A program made the position numbers and the translations under genes. Below, one piece after another: positions 29,701 through 36,837 of a stretch of 64,000 bases of DNA (positions within the stretch are counted from its first letter, which is position 1; every line of letters begins with the position of its first letter). This DNA comes from Parietichytrium sp. I65-24A (lineage: Eukaryota > Sar > Bigyra > Thraustochytrida > Thraustochytriidae): assembly GCA_012862575.1 (NCBI GenBank), contig BLSF01000007.1, forward strand, positions 1-64,000, in the 5' to 3' direction. Below the pieces are notes generated by a model. It was not told the origin of the DNA, searched no databases, and saw only the letters and a list, made by a program, of their open reading frames with translations.

Positions 29701-31078
29701 AGAGATTGATACCACCAATCACGATTGGTTTGGTCTGGTAAGGCGACCTCATAAGGTTCTCCTCGTCAATGGAAGGCTGAAATGAGATATCTGCCTCGGA
29801 CCGATTGCTCTCTAGCATCGACGCGGACACAGAACTAGCGTCTGGCCCAACACTAGAGCCCGAGAACTGTCTCGACGCAAAAGCAGGAAAAGCCGGGGGC
29901 TGAGCTTGCGCAGGCATCGGCTGCGTTTCCGCCGCGTCTAGCGTTTCCGACCGGATGTTTGTGGACGTTTGTGAAGAGAGCCCCCCTTTGGTGTCTTTGC
30001 GGAAAGTTGTGCAATGCCCAATTGAATCCAGAGCCATCGCTGGCTTGGTCAGTGACTCAAGACCGAGAATATGGCGAAGTAGGCGCGTGGTGATGAGAGG
30101 AAACGAATAGTCGTCCACAGTGTTCCCGTAGACCTCAAAAGCTGCCTGGTAAAGATCTGCGAGCCCGAGCTGGTCCTTGAGATCTGCGATGGATATATCC
30201 GGATGCGCCTCAGCATCTGAGAGCAAAGCGGAGACGCGGTCCAGGAACGTCTGTACTGAAGGATGGTCCGCACACTGAACGCGCAATGGGACCCAGCTTT
30301 CAAACTTGCCAATTAAATTCTTAATTTCAACGTGGTTTCCACGCCCCGAAGCGTGGCAGCCAACTATGACATCTGTTTTGTCTGTGTAACGCGCCAGCAA
30401 AATCAAGTACGCGGTGAGTAGAACGGTGCGTGTACTAACGTGGTTTTGTATGGCAAAGTGCCGGAGCTGATCCCCCAGCTCCTCGTCCAAGGGAATATCG
30501 CAGAGCCCAATTTCCTTCATTTCCCCCTGGGATTCACTTGATTGTCTCGAGGTGAATGCCACAGACTCCGTGGGCATCTCGAGAGTCGGTAAAGGTTTGG
30601 CTAGAACGCTTTGCCAAAAGGCAAGTTGCTCCGCGGGAAATTCCCCGCCCCCCTGCGAGTGCGACTTCCATAACTTATATTCATCATATTGCATCTCGAG
30701 GGGGGAGAGGGTGAAATCTATAGGCGCCTCGTATAAGAGCTTGATGTCCGAGATGAGCAGGCAGAGCGAGAGAGGGTCTATCAGGGTTCGGTCTGCCACG
30801 ATACCAAAGATATCTTTGGATCCTGCACAACGGATCAGTCGAATCACTACCGAGGGCCCAGCTTCCGAGAAAGAGCATAATTCAATTGTTTCGAGCACCA
30901 ACTCATCTTCCGTCTTGAGCTGGTCCACCTGATCTACTAACGCAAAGTCCACGCCGCTCCCATGATCTAGCAGCAGTGACTGCCTCTCTGCTGCCCTGTA
31001 GCAGCAGAGTTCCAGGTGCTCCACATCAAAGCTCGACGAGCTGCGGGCAAACAGCTGCGTCGTCGCCACGCGGTTCAT
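17750..31078 (-). CDS. Three-module non-ribosomal peptide synthetase with terminal reductase
   Basis: 4442 residues in one exon from ATG 31078; a GTG ten codons upstream is not used. Domain order: C0 (about 10-480) with the active-site motif degenerated to DRTLIDP at 96-102; A1 (about 596-1106); T1 with Ser1175 (GGDSL); C1 with HHIIIDL at 1404-1410; A2 (about 1761-2270); T2 with Ser2340 (GGHSL); a Ser-rich linker of about 150 residues; C2 with canonical HHIALDG at 2731-2737; A3 (about 3101-3668); T3 with Ser3720 (GGHSL); reductase (about 3845-4215) with VTGGTGFLG and an SDR-type Tyr4072-x3-Lys4076. All three A domains keep YTSGSTG and the C-terminal catalytic Lys (NHK or NGK). A reductase in place of a thioesterase releases the chain as an aldehyde or alcohol. 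A Ser-rich extension and a short ordered tail end the protein. The substrate is unknown. No introns; a transferred bacterial origin is possible but not shown. Confidence 0.93.
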   Translation of the reverse strand: MNRVATTQLFARSSSSFDVEHLELCCYRAAERQSLLLDHGSGVDFALVDQVDQLKTEDELVLETIELCSFSEAGPSVVIRLIRCAGSKDIFGIVADRTLIDPLSLCLLISDIKLLYEAPIDFTLSPLEMQYDEYKLWKSHSQGGGEFPAEQLAFWQSVLAKPLPTLEMPTESVAFTSRQSSESQGEMKEIGLCDIPLDEELGDQLRHFAIQNHVSTRTVLLTAYLILLARYTDKTDVIVGCHASGRGNHVEIKNLIGKFESWVPLRVQCADHPSVQTFLDRVSALLSDAEAHPDISIADLKDQLGLADLYQAAFEVYGNTVDDYSFPLITTRLLRHILGLESLTKPAMALDSIGHCTTFRKDTKGGLSSQTSTNIRSETLDAAETQPMPAQAQPPAFPAFASRQFSGSSVGPDASSVSASMLESNRSEADISFQPSIDEENLMRSPYQTKPIVIGGINLFPIPVPLHNSICEEDLRLIGVTSPVIRVAFQYNRKLFRPSTMKRMTMHFRCVLQAILGVYPPTNSGAETRGEESSSLAHLVPSSYRYFIKQPTFSVLGHAARISDIPIMRREEEELVMEHFNATKTIFSPTTRDMLIHELVQQQAKMTPDAPAVSLCNGREILTYGELDSKANQLANFLLLVGVSPETPVPVLLNRSAMLTISWLGVLKSGGAILPMDPKFPAERVRVTVADADATVIITESSLSHLFQEKDFPRKLRLILVDRDWERMISLGSTNLPHVADVQGVSLKPSSLAYVIYTSGSTGKPKGVMLEHRSIVNYIHWHIKYYEMSSDDRVFSCAGLAFDAAMADTWPTLAVGACILPIIDADTTIVPARFLDWISRERATMGFLTTQICEMVLEEDSSAPRDNLNHLRVLYTGGDRLHFGSHKEASYQLVNIYGPTENTINSTMTVVPKGLRTPPTIGSPVPNTECFVLHPETLLPVPVGVFGELFLSGVQLARGYFKLPELSAERFIPNPFTLGGEKLYKTGDLVRWLEDGEIEFQGRRDTQVKIRGNRVELTAIESVLLDHDLVRDAVVIAREDTPGQKRLVAYIVRPHGCKDEETCTTELRAYVKERLPLFMLPSSFVFLDTLPLTPNHKVDRSALPAPSTVSSAPKQKERSSSLSNIKLQLSNSVDQADATAPLMMKMKTIWSNVLGVDSSAIDVEETNFFEAGGDSLSAGRITAQMSRLVGADLPLSLLYKFQTIQKYSQAVIIAQNASPGGPTLDLSVVIGGETGASQASSGLDAADLDSSIPVDPLQASFNEESLWLVCQKSDTFASQAYNVPFSFVVTEKSDFLSPERMLKALQRVVASNEALRTVYKEPGAKENKGDSDVESFRVVERHVLSNIAVDFDASKVFPAAFTQDDVKDWLERETYRAFDFAKGPLFRARFAHSEGKQYFLLVVHHIIIDLWSLVLLLDRLFSAYFDESSERPGASIEESQSYSRHIKRQRQFVQSSRCHKMVDHWKTQLSSFAPTLELPIERSRPAKMSYRGGSRLFRVSAECTRLLHTLAQNTGFTMNVLLLTSFCTLLRSYTGSNKVHVGVPSAGRTSDELEQVFGYFVNPVVIGADLSGNPTLIQLLHRVSMSVLNSLDNQAVPFPYLVEQLMKSSTSGGGSGPSRADNPLFNVAYVLQRPFLDRPGLAEAMLGFDDVKLDLHPDLNPNNFRSLVAPHRHAQFDLTVMVCVEDDQVCGSVQYNSDIFSAAFAEHLGEHFVNILEELSVAMPEKVRLSDLCLLSQSEQLKVTQTFNDIRQEIPEDVKSACVHHLVERQATEHPERICVEFEGKTLTYKELNERANRLANFLRFTGVKLESLVPVLLHRSIDLVVAWLGVLKSGGTIMPMDPKYPLERVKVMIEDAECPTMILQESLADKVPPSFSGRRVLIDKDWEDAISLASSRPANSSSQQSNDTVAYAIYTSGSTGKPKGVLLEHRSLVNYISWHIPYYQMTPQDRVFACAGLAFDASMADTWPTLVVGACILPITDPNISVVPHHLISWFVEKKATMGFLTTQICEMVLEEERANPRKDLKDLRLLYTGGDRLHFGPRSDASYELVNIYGPTENTINSSMTFVPKGLTTPPLIGKPAPNTQCYVLDPEFLTPMPIGIYGELFVGGIQLAKGYFRQPELTAEKFLEVAHIGDLSGGRLYRTGDLVRWTKDGELDFLGRKDTQVKIRGNRIELTAVESSVLEHPEIKECVVIARTQSQASMLADKVLVGYFICKDPKNVLTSANVKAFLKEKLPSFMIPNAFVQLESFPLTANHKIDRTNLPAPEDANASRPTSQGSGAQEQARVGPSRHRGPKQERHQYMSKTMRTIRAIFAAALGRDESNVKPDEDFFEEGGHSLSAARIMSKVRHELSVDMPLSKFLQTPTIRGVTRYVENQLKSSSSRRADSSQVKDVADNLSEGTAAPESMTSNYAESNGSRVRFAAHSVVSSSYRDSAISEWLQDKRSTLKRRQSGASQDHDNPSTPILSASVASNSNLRKIREKLTGPSSSSGGYSLSTSPLSLLAHSPSWLVTNSVVESSIRFRHRLDGKSSPGSRKPQLAVLSYNQQSLWFLQKMNPKRVDFVVHVACNVESEDFSPEIFKKALQVLVDRHESLRTIYAEENGTPYQIVHPALDARGADLNSKNERWGGDRELSTPTKSAGKLLRSAASQRVPETIEESSPSKDDPPKSAPNRLNYEFYDVPEADHQSLSDSLEKQLHKPWDLEAEAPFRARLYTAQDKSYVFLLTAHHIALDGWSLDIILQELGMVYDALSSGQSVSSNLPPEHKSLTVSQFAKLQKEEMQSAAGARLWNYWQRQLAGHTTALGLPTDFERVRIDKEPEENGAWYRFEIPPQAMQHLQSIIKLERATLFMALVAFYSGLLYRYTGEEDILIGTPMACRTIPELDRTVGNITNVVVLRMHVSKEDHFRSLLRQARSVVLSAFEHQELPFAILVERLSSYRQSHASPIFQVLLSLNQSFFQDSSDQASSDQAPSLAGLEVGEKVKLGSKLSVSEFQGHKQVGLEQRASPYDLQLIISKGAEKKSGSSEAVTKLSASFQYKKSLFTRETIERMAGHFLSLIQGSLDPGQLFCRTCLLSSAEHNLILSEWNKTFRKVPMDKCIHELFEDQAAKNPFACAVSMDSKSWSYLELNSRANILARYLRLKARVEPGCKVGIFVERSPNMILGMLAVAKSGGAYVPMDIEWPRERLMYVFEDSDMAAVLCDKSSLKFLASLDMSKQDDNLADRSVGPGERGPLRMPSIISLDGQWEKITRRVASMYGVEEAVENLAPPSSSSWGRDDQQWHGSRSVVYMIYTSGSTGNPKGVLVEHRALVNVTLWHISSYNVTSRDRASQLVGAAFDPVGLEVWPFLCSGASVHVVDNTLRSNLPQLADWIHNKRISVTLMPTPILEVFLRSKNDKWPVALRTLYGGGDKLHVPVDVLRKVPFRLDNHYGPSEGTIMCTYFVVNSLAENAEARSGAVVSPSIGKPLFNFAALVLDDFLEPVPILVPGELCIAGLGLARGYHKRPDLTADKFVDIPKKLLPFLRSAGFDETIMGTKMYRTGDRVRFKGDGNVEFIGRVDFQVKIRGMRVELGEIESVIKQHPQVVEACVLVREDKPGQQRLCAYAVMRDPLEEVEAAEVERIHELQSLVKDKLPAYMVPVAWVFLEQLPLTPNGKVDRKALPMPSEKSRDTSGKAMSAVVAPRTAEEIILAGLWKDTLGLESISIHDNFFDLGGHSLAATQLLSLVRDTFNVDLSIGRFFADPSIAGMAAAIVSKQQPANAGDALPSGRVSPNPAPGDVDNGVVPGSEQDAGKGNTQMANSASSIAELNWKDELGFDPDEECRLDDDIILPEKLDDSRQVREDSWQVALVTGGTGFLGSFLVRHLVQALAEKRPHATIICLVRGRSDAAALAHLKESLAKMELLDDVVDNMILFEELDKISPTAAGSSSVSENSHGGGQGGRNTLSPTFGGQGPRLCVLCGDLSLPLLGLPKSTFLDLGQRVDIIFHGGAYVHSLFPYSRLKSANVDGTREVLRLACARPGHPAVLVHISTLSVFAPSAVDLEKGQEVLFHEDQALDDFQTLIGMEGYAQTKWVAEHLVQESQRRGLPAVILRPGRITGHSENGMANFSDFMYLFLKGCLQLQAAPELDWVMDMNPVDFVCESILNLGLSFEKDGHLGRAYNMCHPEPIYLPEYFKWVSDFGYKCPVVDYAEWRAKLIEFAKQPTRIKEPAPSSGVGSGKARRHSEAEVFETGFGITPIISPPSRESSCSPQRDSAPANLPLVSLRGGSSGGASSASFKSSSSITIGGPRSINSVNERQGAALAPRLSGGLHRQRGSVSSSSTHSRSHSRGGGVSGRRDPTVAGFTPVQEVDDEQLEDMQSTSPRSSSRMNALYPLLPMFAPDVSHMQSPVRVKFECTYLIDREYPGYDAMNEVYFERMIQLEFIPPPPKDNELFTFE

Positions 31079-33551
31079 GGTACGCCCCGCGCTCCCCGCG
31101 CGCCACACAACCTCCTGCCCTCCTCCCTGTCTTTAGTCTCTCTTTCCCGAGTCCAAGTCTACCGCGAGCTCCCACAATATGTATGTGCTCGAGTACACGG
31201 ACCGGTACTCTGTATCTGACTACGTATCCAAACTCTTTGCGAACTTTTCACCTTTCTCCACTTTCGTCCAACTCTTCTTTTCGATTCGACCCCGCGTCTC
31301 TTCCTGAGGACTCCAACGCTCTGAGACTCCCGCGGACCTGGCCCCGACTCTATTTGTCGGCTTGCTTGGCGGCTCTGGCAATAACCTCCGAAGGTCGCAC
31401 GGCACCTATCGGCACTCAGTACTCACAGTGCCAGTGGTACTGTACTCACAGTCGTCAGTAACACACGCAGCATGAGGATTGTGTGAGCGTCTCAGGATAT
31501 TTCACATGTAGGTCAACTTCGAAAAACAGCTAGCCGCGTCCTGATGGTCCTGACTGTCCTGACTGTCCTGAAGGTCCTGATGGCCCTGATCCCTGGCCGT
31601 AAGCAAATGTTTGTGTGATTGTGACCTTGTGACATCTTGTAACCTTGTGATACCTTGTGGCGTTTATGGTCTTATGGCCTCGCGGCTTTGGGGCTCAGCT
31701 GAGTCTGTCAGAACGATAGTCAGCTTCTTCCGTTCAAAGTTTGCCTCATACGGAGGCTGTGTGTTGAGCGCGCGTAGTTGCACGCTGCTTCGGATGCTTC
31801 GGATGCTTTGGAACTTGAATTTGATTGACTGGTTGGTGTGTCGGTAAATTGTCGCTTTGTCAATTTATCAATTTGTTGATTTTGGATGATTTTGGATTCA
31901 TTTGTCCCTCGGTCTACTGCTTCTAGCCTCCTCCAAAAAGATCATTGTGCATTGTTCATTCTTCCTTTCTTTCTCCTTAGCTTTTTTTTTCTCCGATTCC
32001 ACTTTTCGACTATTTGTGCTACACTACTGCACTTCTGCAACGGGAGCACTACTACGCAACTATGCTACACCTTGTCTGCACGAAAAAGATAACATGATAA
32101 TAAGTGCGAAGATTGTGGACGATGTGAAAGCGAAGTTGCAAAGCGAAAGTGAACTGACAGTGAACAGACTTTGTAAAATGAAATGAATGACACGACTACT
32201 TCCTTGCAGTATCAGAAAAGAAGGAAAAGGCGTCCACTGTACTCGAATACTGCGTGGTTGAAGAACCTTGACAGGGCGTTTCTCTGGAGTATGAGCAGGT
32301 GGACGGCAGCATGCGTCCAATTCATGCAGTTCAACTTGAGAAGAAATGTTGCAATACACTCTGGAGCTTGATTTCTCGACGATGAGAAGGGCGGAGCATG
32401 GTCGCTTCAGTCCAATGATGGCTGGGAAGACAGGGAACGAGTTCTCACGTCACTTACCGGTATCTCTAAATCAGTTCCTCACATGTTGTTTCCAGAGTCA
32501 CAGCCCATGTATGGGCTCCGTTACTCTACGCACTCTTCATGTTGCGAAACGGAGTCTGCTTTGGTTTTCGCATCAGGGTATAATGTAGTTTTCGAGGTTT
32601 GCCTTCTTGTTGGTACTTTCAGGTTGCACTAAACCGCCAGCCCAGAATACAAGACACTCAGTTCATGATCGTGGGTCCAACTCTGGTCACTTCTGTCTGC
32701 GTCGGACGTGCTACTGGTAGGCTCAATCACTTTCATCCACTCAGCTTGGGAACCTCCGGGGCTCCAACTCTTCCCAATCTTCCCAGGTCACCATCATTTC
32801 TAATCTTATAAATCTATTTTGATCAATCAATCAAGAGAGGTTGAAAAGTTCCAGACCCTTCTCGAGACTTTAGCCCAGTCTTGTACGAGAACCCTCTGCT
32901 TCGACAGACAGATCTAGCAGACCCAGGGTCCTACGGATCGGGCGAAATGAATGGTGTGAGGGTCCTAGTACTCGGTACCCCTTACAAAATCTCCTGGCTG
33001 CGGCTCCTACTCGGCCAACCTTCGAGAAGTAGGAGTGCCACGGAGGAGGCGAAGCGTTCCGTTGTTCTCCGGGGCGGCTGCTACGCTAGGTGCTATGCGA
33101 AACGAGTAAATTGTAGTAAATTGCTGGTTGTCAGATGTTGACAGATCAATAATCGAGGGCAAGTCAAGTCCAGAGCACGAAAGGAGAAAGCTTTCAAGCT
33201 CAAATTGCACAATTTGTGTTGAGTCGCAGCCGGGTGTGCTGGGTTTACGCGGCGTGCGTAGCGTCATTAGTCCGCGCGATTGGGCGGTCGGGACTCTCTT
33301 TGGTTGCGCGAAGCCCGCGCTTTTGTTCGGAGGGTTGAGTCGACAGACAGACAGTCAGACAGACTGACTCACTCACGCTTGGAAGACAGACAGATAGACA
33401 GATAGACTGATAGACAGACAGACAGTCATTCACTCAGACGGCTATACATCGGAAAAGCTCGAATTGCAGGTGCAGGGCAACAGAACATCTTCCTTTGTGA
33501 AGGTTTGAAGAAAGCGGTGGTCGAAAGGTGTGGACCGTGTGTGTGCCAATA
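31079..33551. other. Long divergent intergenic region (NRPS / DnaJ)
   Basis: A 2.5 kb region between divergent starts. At 31110-31150 the plus strand is pyrimidine-rich, so purine-rich for the NRPS. At 33337-33425 there is a GACA/GATA repeat on the plus strand facing DnaJ. A ggtcctgatggtcctgactg-like tandem array lies at 31530-31592. Small open frames here have no recognisable composition or motif, and no further gene is supported. Confidence 0.6.
33337..33425 (+). repeat. (GACA/GATA)n repeat upstream of DnaJ
   Basis: Blocks of gacagacagacagtcagaca and gatagacagatagactgata lie in tandem, on the coding strand of the downstream DnaJ gene about 130 bp before its ATG. Confidence 0.75.
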
Positions 33552-34769
33552 ATGCAGAGGTTGTGCTCCGGGTGCGTGCTGCGCAGCGCGAAGAGGGCTA
33601 CGTTTGGAGCGACGAAAACCGAACTTGGGAGAATTGGACAGCCGTGGGGATCGAATGGATGGTCTTATTCCAGCTCGCGGGCCTTGAGCTCTCACAGAGA
33701 CTATTATGATCTTCTTGGAGTTGACCGGAACGTGGATGCGAAAACACTCAAGAAGAAGTACAGAGAGCTCGCGAAAAAGTACCACCCGGACTCCAACAAG
33801 GAGTCCGACGCAACGAAGAAGTTTCAGGAGATCAACCATGCGTATGACGTGCTCTCAGACCCGGAGAAGCGCCAAGCGTACGACAATTTTGGTCCGGACT
33901 TTGAGCAAGCCGGGGGCGCGGGAATGAATGCACAGGGTTTTGAAGACATTTTCAGCCATTTTGCTGGATTTGGCGGCGGTTTTGGAGGCGCCGGAGGATT
34001 CCGCAACGCCGGCGGCGCGATGCGCAATGCGGGCGAGGACGCTCATGCTGCTGTACATTTGTCATTCATGGAGGCAGTGAATGGATGTAGCAAGACAGTG
34101 ACGTACCAAGTGGACGCGGGATGTTCCACCTGCGGCGGAACCGGGGTCAAGGCTGGTGAGAAGAAGAACACAACTCAATGCAAGGCATGCAATGGTAAAG
34201 GTGCCAGGATGGAGTCCGTCGGAGGTATGTTCCACGTCCGGGCTCAATGCGAAGCTTGCAATGGCACTGGGTCAACCATTGTGAATAAGTGCCCGTCTTG
34301 CAGAGGGTCTGGACTGGAGAAGAAGCTTGAGACAATATCTGTGCAAATCCCTGCTGGAGTTGATTCCGGAATGACCCTTTCTCAAAAAGGTGCTGGAAAC
34401 GCGGGCCTGCAGAACGGCAGGCGAGGGGATCTCTTTGTCCAAATTTCCGTGATGCCTGACAAGTATTTTAAACGCAACGGAAACAACGTTCACACAGATC
34501 TGAGCGTTTCCCTGGCTCAAGCGGTCTTGGGAGACAAGCTCCCTGTTCGCACCCTCGATGGCGACGTGGATCTTACAGTACCCGCAGGTGTTCGTCATGG
34601 AGAAGTCCGTAGGCTTCGCGGCAAGGGAATTCCTGATCTGTCGCGCATGTCACTTCGGGGAGACCATTTCATTACATTTAATGTGGAGTTCCCGAAATCC
34701 TTGACGGATCGCCAGAAAGAGATCATCAAAGAATTTGACGAAGAAGAGAAGAAGAAGAAGAAGGCTTAG
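33552..34769 (+). CDS. Type I DnaJ (Hsp40) co-chaperone, probably mitochondrial
   Basis: 405 residues from ATG 33552; the frame opens 24 bp upstream at a GTG. The first about 45 residues are Arg/Ser/Ala-rich without acidic clusters (MQRLCSGCVLRSAKRATFG), fitting a mitochondrial presequence. The J domain starts near residue 48 and has HPD at 78-80, then a Gly/Phe-rich stretch (about 120-160). The zinc finger (191-254) has four CxxCxGxG-like repeats (CSTCGGTG, CKACNGKG, CEACNGTG, CPSCRGSG), followed by the C-terminal substrate-binding domains. This is the MDJ1/TID1 layout: it stimulates mitochondrial Hsp70 ATPase and holds unfolded clients. The tail is Lys/Glu-rich. Confidence 0.93.
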   Translation: MQRLCSGCVLRSAKRATFGATKTELGRIGQPWGSNGWSYSSSRALSSHRDYYDLLGVDRNVDAKTLKKKYRELAKKYHPDSNKESDATKKFQEINHAYDVLSDPEKRQAYDNFGPDFEQAGGAGMNAQGFEDIFSHFAGFGGGFGGAGGFRNAGGAMRNAGEDAHAAVHLSFMEAVNGCSKTVTYQVDAGCSTCGGTGVKAGEKKNTTQCKACNGKGARMESVGGMFHVRAQCEACNGTGSTIVNKCPSCRGSGLEKKLETISVQIPAGVDSGMTLSQKGAGNAGLQNGRRGDLFVQISVMPDKYFKRNGNNVHTDLSVSLAQAVLGDKLPVRTLDGDVDLTVPAGVRHGEVRRLRGKGIPDLSRMSLRGDHFITFNVEFPKSLTDRQKEIIKEFDEEEKKKKKA

Positions 34770-36837
34770 AGAGCCGAGAACGTGGTCGATCGCGGCGCAG
34801 CGGTATGTTGGCGTGTCAGCTCAATAGAAAGCACATTGGGCAGGAGCTTGTATTCGCTCCGAACTTGAAGTTGCCCATCAAACTGTGAGGGAAGCGCCAA
34901 ACCGTTGTATGTTACTTTTTTAGCCTCGTTGCGAGTTTCCAGCTACTAGCCATGAAACTGGGACTTTGACGATGGCATAGACGACTCGCGCCTTTTTCAA
35001 TTTCAGGTATGTATTCGATTTCTTTATTAGGAAGATATAAGAATGTCAGAACGAAAGACAAAATGTCATGTACTCGAGCACCTGCTCCTTGAAGAATTTC
35101 ACTCCATTAATACCTCTGTTACGTATGCGTACAGCAGAACACTACGCTGGAACTATTACACAGCAGTACAACTTCTACCAATATCAGTACGTTACAGCGC
35201 AGCCATTACCTGCGCTCACAGTATGATGTTGTAGTGCCACTTCCAGTGCAAAACCCTGATACTTAGGAGGCCTTCTCAATTGGTGTGCTAATGTAGCTAT
35301 CACAAGTCCGTAATTGATACAAAGTTGTTCGAAAAAGGAACCTGTGCCTATCAAAGGCTAGATGAAATTATAGAAGACTGGAGAAGGTGCTTTCGATACG
35401 CGAGAACCTAATAGTGGTGTACTGAGATGGAGGAGTAGACACTGCCAACCGTTTCCCCTAAAAGCTGTTAATCGAAGAGTCATTATAGATGTGAGATAAC
35501 CCTGAGAGGTGATCTCCCGCCTTCTTCAGCTCTTTAGGCGTTGTATATTGCAAATTAGTAGGATTGCCTTTTTCCAACGATAGCTCCAGTTTGGACTTTC
35601 TTCCGGATAACATCGTATAGTACTCCATAGAAATACTATATGCCACAAAGCGTGGTGGCAAAAGCCCGCCTACGGATCCCTAACGATCTCTAGACGTGAC
35701 GGAAGGAACGAAGGAACTCTCGGAGGAAGCTTATGGCTCTTACTGTTGGCGATAATAGATCGCTACTCCACAGCTGGTGGAGATTCGCGAAAACCTCTCT
35801 CTCTCTTTCTTACTAACTTTCTTACCTGCTGGAGAGATATCCACTCTCCCACTCACCGTCTCCTCCGAGGGGATGAGAGGGGAAACGCGGTTCTTAAGTC
35901 CCGATTAGTAAATTGATAATCCGTCCGAGGAGACTCTGAGGAGCCGCCTTTGTGAGGAGGAGCGTCAGGCCTACTGCCCTGTTTACGTAACCGGTAAGAT
36001 CGCGACTACCCATCTGCCTCAACTTGTGATAGTTCTTGTGAGGCATCCATCCCTTTCCCGCCACTCCCCACACCTCGCCGGAGGAACGAGCTCCAAAAGT
36101 GTACTCGCAGAATAGCTTTCTTTGGTGCTCGCGCGTAGTGTGCTGCTGGTCGTAGAGAGGGAGAGCGACGCACGGTAGCGCGCAAAGAGAGAGAGAGAGA
36201 ACAGAGCGTGCGAGAGAGAGAGAGAGAGGGGGACCGCTTCTCGCAAACTCGCATACTCGCGTACTCGGCGCGTACCCTTCGCTACCGTACAGGTACAGGG
36301 GCGAACGAACATAAAGGCTGGTTTGAACGCAAAAACGGGAACAGGTTGGAGAGGGCTGCCGCAGATTGAAAGCACGCTGCTGCTGGGGGGAAGATAGAGA
36401 GAGAGCTTTCGTTCCGGCGGAAAGGAACGCCGCAAGAGAGCTTGCGGCTACTCCCTGGGGCGCTCTTGTGTGTGTATATGCTTTGCGGAGACTACTCTGG
36501 GCGCTCAAGATATCATCAAATTGGTGACAGACTACGTTGGCGCGAGAGGGAAATTCACCGTCCTGCAGAGCATTGGATCGGAGGTTTGAGGTTGTTTGTG
36601 TCGGCGTCTCGATCGCTTCGGTTGTCAGGTGGTTGACATTTGGGGGCCCTTCTGGTGGTCGGTGAAGCGAGTTCGTGGACGTCATCGTGCATTTGACGGT
36701 GGTGCTGAAGGTTTGTCGTGACATTGTCGTGACAAGTGCCTGGCAGGCCTCGAGGCACCGTGGGGTTCGAGGCGTATAATTTGCTGATTAGCAGGTCTTG
36801 GGTCCCCTCCGAGCATCCCTCCGTCGGTGAGGGCGGG
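34770..36837. other. Intergenic region upstream of the WD40 gene
   Basis: 2.07 kb. The 35030-35700 part is AT-richer than its surroundings and has no recognisable gene. A (GA)n-rich block at 36185-36230 is purine on the plus strand, the coding strand of the downstream WD40 gene. A 276-codon open frame on the minus strand (35894-36724) runs through this block and is Ser/Leu/Pro low complexity, so I do not call it a gene. Confidence 0.5.

Noticed and set aside
15406-31078. MFS transporter and NRPS as one biosynthetic cluster
   Set aside because: They are merely convergent neighbours; the transporter branch is not a usual peptide exporter, and no tailoring gene or phosphopantetheinyl transferase is nearby.
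35894-36724. 276-codon minus-strand open frame before the WD40 gene
   Set aside because: It runs through GA-rich repeats, is Ser/Leu/Pro low complexity, shows no motif and overlaps the WD40 leader.
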